Source: Clostridia bacterium (GTDB taxonomy: Bacteria > Bacillota > Clostridia > Christensenellales > Aristaeellaceae). From it: DNA of 64,000 bases. Below, piece by piece: positions 35,500 to 42,542 of the stretch. Both the position numbers and the translations under genes were made by a program. Below the pieces are notes generated by a model. The model saw nothing but the letters and a program-made list of their open reading frames with translations, ran no database searches and had not been told where the DNA came from. The first letter of the stretch is position 1. Each line of letters opens with the position of its first letter. The stretch is from NCBI GenBank assembly GCA_017412715.1, contig JAFPWU010000022.1, forward strand, positions 45,633-109,632, in the 5' to 3' direction.

Positions 35500-36441
35500 T
35501 CAGCAAGGACCAACGTCCCTGCCCTCACGTGCTTTTTTGACTAAATCATCAATCGCATGAATCAATGTCTGCAATGCATAAGTGCTGTCACCTTTCCGGC
35601 AAAGAAGATACAGATCTGCGACGATCGGCGGGTTGATGGCATGAAGCTCAACGTCCTGAATGTTCTTTCGTTCAATTGCATATTCTGATGGCTTGCGAAA
35701 CAGTAATGCAATATGGTTCTGATCACGAAGATAACTGATGGCATCTGGCTCGCGCAACGCCCGCAAAGCTGTTCTTGGATGGAATCCCGCCCGTTCGCAA
35801 ATCGCTTTGGTCAAGTAGGCAGTAGCTGTACCGGTCGGCAACTTGACAAATGCTTCACGTGAAAGCTTTTTTAAATCAATGGATGGCTCTGTGGCCAGGG
35901 GATGCATTCTGTTCATGGCCACAACCATTTCATCATGAACAATGAAGTGATGATAATCAATGCCTTCCTTCTCATCCATGAATTCGGGCACGCCCATCAT
36001 CAGGCCGGCATCGCATATCTCATTACGGAGCATCTCAAACATGGTATCGCCTTCGGCCTGCATCATCGTGCAGATGATGTCGGGATTATTTTTGGCAAAG
36101 TTCAGATAGAATTCATCTAGTCCATAGGCTCCTACATTTTGAGGAGCAGCAATACGAAGGCTGACTGACCGTCCTTCAACCTCGCCAAGCTCTGCCAGCG
36201 CATCTGTCATATCACCATGAACCGCCAAAGTATCCTGTGCAAAGCGTAAAAAACGTTTGCCTTCTTTGGTCAGCTTCATCTGTCGCGTGGAACGCGTCAT
36301 CAGCTCAGTATCCAGCTCCTGCTCAAGGTGCTGCAGATGGCGTGAAAGTGCTGTTTGCGTGATACCAAGCTGCTTTGCTGCCATCGTAAAGTTACCTATT
36401 TTTGCAAGAACTTCGAATTCCTGCAAATACCGTATTCGCAT
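35500..36441 (-). CDS. LysR-family transcriptional regulator (2)
   Basis: A 313-residue regulator. The winged helix-turn-helix is MRIRYLQEFEVLAKIGNFTM, then GITQTALSRHLQHLEQELDTEL, followed by a full effector domain. The ATG at 36441 has AAGGAG 7 bases upstream; one at 36447 is too close to it. The gene lies between the importer operon (same strand, downstream) and the divergent hydrolase operon at 36640, so it is the likely local switch for both. A candidate site for it is at 35369-35385. It is not closely similar to the LysR protein at 28098. Confidence 0.92.
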   Translation of the reverse strand: MRIRYLQEFEVLAKIGNFTMAAKQLGITQTALSRHLQHLEQELDTELMTRSTRQMKLTKEGKRFLRFAQDTLAVHGDMTDALAELGEVEGRSVSLRIAAPQNVGAYGLDEFYLNFAKNNPDIICTMMQAEGDTMFEMLRNEICDAGLMMGVPEFMDEKEGIDYHHFIVHDEMVVAMNRMHPLATEPSIDLKKLSREAFVKLPTGTATAYLTKAICERAGFHPRTALRALREPDAISYLRDQNHIALLFRKPSEYAIERKNIQDVELHAINPPIVADLYLLCRKGDSTYALQTLIHAIDDLVKKAREGRDVGPC

Positions 36442-36473
36442 CGGCATGCTCCTTTTCGATGATCATTTTCTGC

Positions 36474-36502
36474 ATTATAAAGTCATTGAGCTGAAAAATC
36501 AA
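36474..36502 (-). promoter_or_regulatory. SigA-type promoter of the LysR gene
   Basis: On the minus strand, TTGATT (36502-36497), a 17-base spacer and TATAAT (36479-36474) are about 35 bases before the start at 36441. Confidence 0.65.
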
Positions 36503-36559
36503 GCAGACAGCCAGCTTTGATCTATGCGGTTTTTAGCCTGTTCAGCGTGAAAAAACGGA

Positions 36560-36589
36560 TTGCTGAAGACAAATTTAGGCAATTATAAT
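36560..36589 (+). promoter_or_regulatory. SigA-type promoter of the hydrolase operon
   Basis: TTGCTG (36560-36565), an 18-base spacer and TATAAT (36584-36589) are followed by AAAGGAG at 36612-36618. The inverted pair ATTGC...GCAAT flanks the spacer. ACAAATTT within it also occurs at the LysR-type site near 35369, a possible shared recognition feature. Confidence 0.6.
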
Positions 36590-36639
36590 ACCGAAAAAAA
36601 AGACTCAGGAGAAAGGAGCTGAAGCACACGAACCCTTAC

Positions 36640-38382
36640 ATGACCTATGACAGTATCCGACTGTGGCGGCAGGAAGGCTGGACGGAGAAGATCAGTCCTT
36701 TGCATGCCCTGGGGCGCTGGCTTTCTTATAGCGGCTTGGCGGATTTTTACGCCAGGGACCATTCGGAGAAGGCTGCATCACAGGGAAACCGTCATAACGG
36801 ACACGGAATCTTTCCCACGGAAATCGTGACAAAATGGGAAAAGAAAGGGCTTCGGTATTTCGAGAGCGGGGCGGCCGATCCGGCCATCGTGATGATACCG
36901 CAGCAGGTTATGGATTGCTGTGATCGCGAACCTTCGGTTTTGCATGTTATCATCCATACCGATACGAGGAATCCATGGTGGAATACTGATTTGCTTGTGG
37001 CTTATGAGCCTTATCTGGCCATGGCCGCTGAACAGCAAATCGTCCTGATCTTTACCATCACCAGCAAGCCCGATCGCATTGATCTGATGGTTATTATGAT
37101 GCGGGAAATCTCGCAGCGTTATAACTTCAATTACGACCATCTCTATGTAGATCTGAGCAGCGTCATCACCGCAGGACGATCGCTGAAGGATGTTCCGGAT
37201 TTTCGATATCTCGCTGCGAACGGACAAATTATGCCTGATCCCGATCTGGCTATTGAAACCTTTGGTTCTCTGAACCTGCCTGTAATCAACATGAGCAACC
37301 AATGGGCCAGCAAGGAGAGCCTTGAGTTTTCCAATTTTACGCCAGGCCGCATCGGTAAGATTGTTCCCTTCAGCCTGGAAAGACTTGAACACAGCCTGGT
37401 TGGCAGGCGAATGGCCGATGCCATGGAACTGGAGTATCAATACGATACCATGGATGACCCCGGTATGGTTGCCCACCTCGCTGAGATGGGACTTGTGCAG
37501 GAATACCATGAGGATGATAACCGTGGCTGGGTTACCGTTGTACCTCGATCTGCGCTAGAACATCCGGAAAAGAAAAAAGCCTGCATGCTTATTATGCAGG
37601 AAATCGTAAAGACCGATCCTCACTCTGTGATCTGTGGCTACAGCCTCTGGTATGAATATCTGAACATTGCCGCCATGGGTGATCTGATGCTGATATTCTT
37701 TGCGCTGGAGGATCCGGACAGCAACGATTTATGGATGAAGTGGCTTGATCATGCTTCTGCTGAGTTCCCGTTTCTGGATCGAAGCCGCGTATACATGACC
37801 GGGCACAGTCATAACGGCCATTACACCATGGAATTCAGCCGCCGGCATCCTTCCGCGCTCGCGGGTATTGCTACGCTTGGCAATCCTCACGGCCTTGATC
37901 GTGCACCCGGAAAAACCATGGAAGAAGCCATCGCACACATGCGCACCTATGATATGCCCACCATCAATATCGATGGAGAATGGGAGAATCCCTTTTCCTG
38001 CAAGCTGATAACCGATCACTTTGGGAATCCCATTCCGGATGAAAGTAAAGTAAAGAGTTGGCAGAACAGGCTTCGGGCTTATCGCTGCCCCATGAAGAGT
38101 GCCGCAGAAATCCTTTCCGCACCCGAGGTTGATGATTATGCCACGCGCAAGCTTGGGGTACCGGTTGATCATAGTGAGGTCATCTGCTTTGAGGGAGACG
38201 AGTGCTACGTAGGTGATATCCTGAACGAAGAAGGCAAGGCGCACCTGCGTATCGTAACGCTTGAAAATTGGCCTCATGCAACATCGGCGCATGCGCCGTG
38301 GCTGAGCTGGTCCTTCCTGAGAAAGTTTTCAAGGGATCAGCAGACCGGTAAACTGAAAAACTGCTTCACTCAGAAAGAGTAA
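36640..38382 (+). CDS. Alpha/beta-hydrolase-like protein, two-part, unusual start
   Basis: A 580-residue soluble protein. The C-terminal half has an alpha/beta-hydrolase nucleophile elbow, RVYMTGHSHNGHY with S390, followed by HPSALAGIATLGNPHG; a late His in ENWPHATSAHAPW may complete the triad. The N-terminal half (to about residue 290) also looks like a degenerate hydrolase fold (VLHVIIHTDTRNPWWNTDLL), but no elbow was seen. I do not recognise a named family. The ATG at 36640 is 21 bases from AAAGGAG, whereas an in-frame ACG at 36628 is 9 bases from it. It heads the operon with an HxGxDH hydrolase and a ChbG-like deacetylase and probably cleaves an ester in the same compound. Confidence 0.75.
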   Translation: MTYDSIRLWRQEGWTEKISPLHALGRWLSYSGLADFYARDHSEKAASQGNRHNGHGIFPTEIVTKWEKKGLRYFESGAADPAIVMIPQQVMDCCDREPSVLHVIIHTDTRNPWWNTDLLVAYEPYLAMAAEQQIVLIFTITSKPDRIDLMVIMMREISQRYNFNYDHLYVDLSSVITAGRSLKDVPDFRYLAANGQIMPDPDLAIETFGSLNLPVINMSNQWASKESLEFSNFTPGRIGKIVPFSLERLEHSLVGRRMADAMELEYQYDTMDDPGMVAHLAEMGLVQEYHEDDNRGWVTVVPRSALEHPEKKKACMLIMQEIVKTDPHSVICGYSLWYEYLNIAAMGDLMLIFFALEDPDSNDLWMKWLDHASAEFPFLDRSRVYMTGHSHNGHYTMEFSRRHPSALAGIATLGNPHGLDRAPGKTMEEAIAHMRTYDMPTINIDGEWENPFSCKLITDHFGNPIPDESKVKSWQNRLRAYRCPMKSAAEILSAPEVDDYATRKLGVPVDHSEVICFEGDECYVGDILNEEGKAHLRIVTLENWPHATSAHAPWLSWSFLRKFSRDQQTGKLKNCFTQKE

Positions 38383-38394
38383 GGAGGGGTGGAT

Positions 38395-39402
38395 ATGCCC
38401 ATACCATCTGGATTCTCCGATTATCAGATGCATGATGTCATGGAAAACGCTATGGCGACCAGACGATTTGACTGGGGATGCTATGTGTATCCTGCCAGCT
38501 GGGCGTGGTTGCGAGATTGGCGGAAATACAACAGAACCAAGAAAGTTTACGATTGTGATCCTTACGCGGAGGTCTATCAGGTTCGAGAGAACATGTATGC
38601 TATATTCACCGAAAACCTGAACGGTGGTGGCGACATGTGGCAATATCTGATCATCGGGCCTCAGCGCGCAATGCTGGTGGATACCGGCTTTGGTCTCGGT
38701 AATTACAAGGCGCTGTGCGACACGATCACCGGCGGGATGGAACTGATCGTTGTAAATACGCATTACGGTATTGACCATGCACTGGGAGACTGCTGGTTTG
38801 AACGCATCTATGGTCATGAACGCCTTGCTCCTTTGCTCCGTGCTCAGGATGAGCACATCTGGGATGGCCTTTTTGACAAAAGTGGTCATCATCTTTGCGT
38901 AGAATACGATCGCAGCGCATTGCCTGTTTTCAAGCCTTTTGAGGTGATCGGTGTACCGGATGGTTATACCTGGGATCTCGGCCCGGGATATGAAATCGAG
39001 CTGATATTTACGGGAGGCCATACGGATCATCATGCTATTTATCTGGACAAACATAATCGGACGCTTCTATGCGGTGATATGATCTGTTCCAGCATGACCA
39101 ACTGTGCCAGTATACTTCCCCGTATCAGCCGAGGGGAAGATCCGGCATTTACCAATTTTCCTTATTTCCGTGAACGACTGGCATATATCATCAGCCGAGG
39201 CAACGAGTTTGACAATATCTTTCCGGGACATTACATCATGGATGTGGATAAAGCTGTTCTGACTGATGAACTCAGAGCTGTAGACGCGATTATTGCGAAT
39301 CCTGACGCCTATGATTTCAAGCAGGATACCATCGGGAGGAACGGCCAGCCCCGTACCATCCGCTACAAGAACATTACCAACTTTGGCGTGATTACATATT
39401 GA
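38395..39402 (+). CDS. Metallo-beta-lactamase-fold hydrolase, HxGxDH variant (3)
   Basis: A 335-residue soluble hydrolase. The metal motif is H123-Y-G125-I-D127-H128, with the same Gly substitution as the pair at 21098-23136. The later ligands are in GHTDHH, CGDMICSS and FPGHY. The N-terminal extension with WAWLRDW, and the ENLNGGGDMWQYLIIG segment matching NQNCDGMGDVWEYLIVG in the other pair, confirm membership of one subfamily. The ATG at 38395 has AAGGAGG 7 bases upstream. It lies 12 bases after the hydrolase gene and 13 before the ChbG-like deacetylase gene. The co-occurrence of this subfamily with a deacetylase happens twice in the island. Confidence 0.85.
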   Translation: MPIPSGFSDYQMHDVMENAMATRRFDWGCYVYPASWAWLRDWRKYNRTKKVYDCDPYAEVYQVRENMYAIFTENLNGGGDMWQYLIIGPQRAMLVDTGFGLGNYKALCDTITGGMELIVVNTHYGIDHALGDCWFERIYGHERLAPLLRAQDEHIWDGLFDKSGHHLCVEYDRSALPVFKPFEVIGVPDGYTWDLGPGYEIELIFTGGHTDHHAIYLDKHNRTLLCGDMICSSMTNCASILPRISRGEDPAFTNFPYFRERLAYIISRGNEFDNIFPGHYIMDVDKAVLTDELRAVDAIIANPDAYDFKQDTIGRNGQPRTIRYKNITNFGVITY

Positions 39403-39415
39403 AGGAGGATTAACC

Positions 39416-40345
39416 ATGCAACTGATTCTGCGCTGCGACGACACCGGTTATACCCATGGCTTCAATGAAGGCATCAAAGCAGCTTTGAAGCATCAGACTG
39501 TCACACATGCCGAGATCTTCCCGGACACGCCCGGCTCCGTTGAGGCCATGGAGCTTCTTCGTGGGCCAGTGATGGCGGGCTGGCTCTCATCCGCTTGGCA
39601 TATGCACTGGTGGGGTCGTCCCTGCGCTGATCCGAAAAGGATTCCCTCCCTGCTGAATGAGGATGGAATGTTCAAGTTTCGTCATGACATGTGGGAGTTC
39701 AGTCCTGATCGTCGTAAAGCCAATCCCGGCAAAGTATCCACGATGATGGATGCCGACGAGGAAGAAGCCTATATCGAAATGAAAGCTCAAATGGAAAAAT
39801 ACATCCGTTATTTGGGCAAGACGCCGGATATATCCAGCTTCATCGGCATTGCAGAAGGTCCTATTGCCCGTGCCTGTGAACGCGTCTGCAGGGAATACGG
39901 CGTCATGACCAATGAGGACTGTCGCAAGGTTGCAATTGACGGGCGCGGAGACTGGTGCCCTGTCCCCTGGAGCGGCCATCCTGGTGCGCGCTACATCAGA
40001 GACAGCACCATCCGTAACACACAGTATGATCCGCTGACCTGGATCACCGAGGATCAGGGGAACAACCTCAGCAAACAGCGCACAATGTATGTATTTCACC
40101 CCGGCTGGATCGACGATTACATGTATGAGGATTTCAGCTTCTGGTACGATTACGATCGCACCTATTTTGACGGCTGCATGATCGTGGACATGATTTGCCT
40201 CAAGAGTGCCAGATTCCGTCAATGGATCATCGATAACAAGGTGGAGCTGATCAATTTCATGGATGCTGTGAACGGCACCCATCTCTATCAGGATCACCTG
40301 AAGGCCGTCGGAAGCGATCTCTATATGGGCCAACGCCTCGACTGA
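39416..40345 (+). CDS. ChbG/HpnK (YdjC) family deacetylase (2)
   Basis: A 309-residue paralog of 25041-25949. It has metal Asps at D8-D9 (LRCDDTGYTHGFNEG, with Thr where Phe is usual), a WHMHWWGRPCADP His motif, PSLLNEDGMFKFR, and a shared C-terminal region (IDNKVELINFMDAVNG against the other copy's IKKNKVELVSMVDAAYG). It is expected to remove N- or O-acetyl groups from a sugar conjugate in the cytoplasm. AAGGAGG sits about 7 bases before the start. It is the last gene of the plus-strand operon and ends at the terminator that marks the right edge of the island. Confidence 0.82.
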   Translation: MQLILRCDDTGYTHGFNEGIKAALKHQTVTHAEIFPDTPGSVEAMELLRGPVMAGWLSSAWHMHWWGRPCADPKRIPSLLNEDGMFKFRHDMWEFSPDRRKANPGKVSTMMDADEEEAYIEMKAQMEKYIRYLGKTPDISSFIGIAEGPIARACERVCREYGVMTNEDCRKVAIDGRGDWCPVPWSGHPGARYIRDSTIRNTQYDPLTWITEDQGNNLSKQRTMYVFHPGWIDDYMYEDFSFWYDYDRTYFDGCMIVDMICLKSARFRQWIIDNKVELINFMDAVNGTHLYQDHLKAVGSDLYMGQRLD

Positions 40346-40373
40346 CCGAATGTCCCTCCACCCTACATCTTCC

Positions 40374-40410
40374 CGGCTCCCGGCCTCGTTCAGGCAAGGA
40401 GCCGATTTTT
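40374..40410 (+). terminator. Rho-independent terminator at the island edge
   Basis: CGGCTCC (40374-40380) pairs with GGAGCCG (40398-40404), followed by ATTTTT. It ends the hydrolase operon just before the G+C-rich flank resumes. Confidence 0.75.
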
Positions 40411-40426
40411 GTTTTATGGATCAGGA

Positions 40427-42370
40427 TCAGATCAGAAAGGCCGCGGCCGCGTAATAGACGGAGAGCAGGGAGAGCAGGCCGATCCCCCCGAGGAGGAGGG
40501 ACGAATCCGCTTTCCGGAGGGAGAGATTCCGGTTCTTCCGGTAGAAAAGCAGCAGGGCGAGGGGCAGCAGCAGCGGGAGGAAATACCGGCCCTGCATGCC
40601 CGAAATGAGCTCGCTGCCCACATCGGTGGAGCTGAGCATCATGACCGGCGTGAAAAGGATCAGCAGCGCCGGGGGCAGCAGCATCAGGCATTTTTCCCTG
40701 GGGCTGAAGGGCCGCACAGCCTCCTCCCCGCGGGAGGAAAGGGCGGAGAGCCAGATCAGCCCGTGGAACAGGACGCAGACGGCGGCGGGGAGCACCGGGT
40801 AATTCCACCCCAGGTACCGGCCGATCAGCAGGATCTGGTCCGCTTCCCGGAGATAGGTTCTGATCATCAGGACAAAGTAGGACAGGGGGTGGCTGAAGAA
40901 CCATCCAGGATTGTAGGTATTCCAGCCCTCGTGGCCGAACTGGAAATAGCGTCCCCGCCCCAGGAGCAGGAGCCGGTAATTGACGACCAGGCCCATCAGG
41001 CCCATCAGGCAGCACAGGAGCACCAGCCGCCATTTCCGGGCGTCCTTTTTTCCCGGCAGCAGGAAAGCGGCCGCGAGGAAGGGAAGATAGGCGCCCCCCT
41101 TGGCCATGCCAAGGGCCGTGGAGCAGACGGCCAGGGAAAGGGCGTCGGCCGGGCGCGGCTTTTCCCGCAGGGCCAGCAGGCAGCTGAGGAAGATGAGAAT
41201 CAGCACGTAGCAGAGGGGATCATAGGAAATGGCGGTCAGGTTCATGGTGCAGACGGGAAGGCAGGAGACGGCCGTAGCCGGAAGCGCCAGCCCCTCCGGC
41301 AGGCGGCGCAGGGCGAAGGCGATGCCCGCCCCATAGAACGCCAGGGAGAACAGCCGGCCCAGAAATACGGCGGTGACCAGATTCAGGGACAGCAGCCGGG
41401 CCGCCAGCAGGCCGGCAATCCCCGGGATATAATTCCAGAAGCCGTAGCCGTCCAGCGGCGGCAGGGCGGACCGGGAGGCGATCAGGCGGGTTTCCCCGCA
41501 GGGCCGGAACAGATCCGCCGCCGCGTCCGCATAGCTTCTGCGGGAGGGCTGGTAATAAGGAGTATAGGGTTCCGTCAGCACGTATCTGAAATAATATTCA
41601 TCCTCTTCCCGGACCATCAGCCGGTTGCCTTCGTCCACCGGCGGGGTCCCCAGCATTCTGCTGGAGAAGGCGTAGGCCGTGGAAAAATGGGCGCTGAAAT
41701 CGTTGATGTTCCAGGCGGGGAACAGGGCCATATAGACGACGCTGACCAGAAGAATAAACAGCGCTCCTTTTCCCCGGGTCCATCGCTGCCCCCATCCCCA
41801 CAGCGCCGGGAGGAAAAGGGCGAGGAGGAGCAGGACGGCGGCGGCCAGGGTCCGGCGGACGGCGGCGGAGGACCGGCTGACCCGGATCCCCAGCAGGGGA
41901 TCCGCGGAGGAGACCAGGTAATCCGTATCGTATTCCGCGGGGCTGACCAGGGGAAGGGAAAGGGTGCCGGGGCCGAGATTGACCAGGCGGATGGTCAGCG
42001 TGCCCCGCTCTCCCGCGGCCGCCAGAGGATGCTGCGTCTCCCCGGGGCCAAAGGCGATCCGCGAGGAGCAGAGGGTCCGGCCGTCCTGCAGGATTTCCGC
42101 CTCCGCCTCGCAGACCTGGTCGTCGCCGATTCCGGACAGGAGGATCTGATCGCAATCCCGGTACAGGTATACGGACTGCTCAAAGGCCGCGCCGGCCGGG
42201 AGCTCCGCCCGGGAAAGGGTTTCCGCGTCCCCGCGGATCAGGTCGATCCGGCCGAGGTCGGGGGAAAACAGGACCGGATACAGGACGCAGGCTGCGATTC
42301 CCAGCAGCAGGAGCGTCAGCAGGATGCGGAGCCTGCGATCCCCGGGGGCAGCGTTTACGGCTGGTTTCAT
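40427..42370 (-). CDS. DUF2142-family polytopic membrane protein
   Basis: A 647-residue protein. After one N-terminal span comes a beta-rich extracytoplasmic domain of about 150 residues (to about 175), then about eleven spans. DUF2142 marks are NDFSAHFSTAYAFSS, LTAISYDPLCYVLI and the C-terminal MQGRYFLPLLLPLALLLF. The family is GT-C-like and tied to surface polysaccharide genes. AAAGGA is about 12 bases before the start. The promoter at 42429-42457 is divergent from that of the DUF6020-like gene at 42543. It is the first G+C-rich gene right of the island. It is not a close paralog of the two other DUF2142-like proteins. Confidence 0.82.
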   Translation of the reverse strand: MKPAVNAAPGDRRLRILLTLLLLGIAACVLYPVLFSPDLGRIDLIRGDAETLSRAELPAGAAFEQSVYLYRDCDQILLSGIGDDQVCEAEAEILQDGRTLCSSRIAFGPGETQHPLAAAGERGTLTIRLVNLGPGTLSLPLVSPAEYDTDYLVSSADPLLGIRVSRSSAAVRRTLAAAVLLLLALFLPALWGWGQRWTRGKGALFILLVSVVYMALFPAWNINDFSAHFSTAYAFSSRMLGTPPVDEGNRLMVREEDEYYFRYVLTEPYTPYYQPSRRSYADAAADLFRPCGETRLIASRSALPPLDGYGFWNYIPGIAGLLAARLLSLNLVTAVFLGRLFSLAFYGAGIAFALRRLPEGLALPATAVSCLPVCTMNLTAISYDPLCYVLILIFLSCLLALREKPRPADALSLAVCSTALGMAKGGAYLPFLAAAFLLPGKKDARKWRLVLLCCLMGLMGLVVNYRLLLLGRGRYFQFGHEGWNTYNPGWFFSHPLSYFVLMIRTYLREADQILLIGRYLGWNYPVLPAAVCVLFHGLIWLSALSSRGEEAVRPFSPREKCLMLLPPALLILFTPVMMLSSTDVGSELISGMQGRYFLPLLLPLALLLFYRKNRNLSLRKADSSLLLGGIGLLSLLSVYYAAAAFLI

Positions 42371-42428
42371 GGTCTGCGGTCATCCTTTCGCCCGGTCTTT
42401 GCGTTTCTATTTGTTCCGATGCCATGGA

Positions 42429-42457
42429 ATTATACATGAAGGGGCGGGAAAGCACAA
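42429..42457 (-). promoter_or_regulatory. SigA-type promoter of the DUF2142 gene
   Basis: On the minus strand, TTGTGC (42457-42452), a 17-base spacer and TATAAT (42434-42429). It is back to back with the plus-strand promoter 7 bases away. Confidence 0.6.
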
Positions 42458-42463
42458 GACGGT

Positions 42464-42492
42464 TTGATTTTCCATAGGGTCTGATGTATACT
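42464..42492 (+). promoter_or_regulatory. SigA-type promoter of the 42543-48113 operon
   Basis: TTGATT (42464-42469), a 17-base spacer and TATACT (42487-42492) lie about 50 bases before the start at 42543. Confidence 0.65.
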
Positions 42493-42542
42493 GAACACAT
42501 GCAGGCCCGCGGCGGCGGGACAGAAAACCAGAGGGAGATCGG

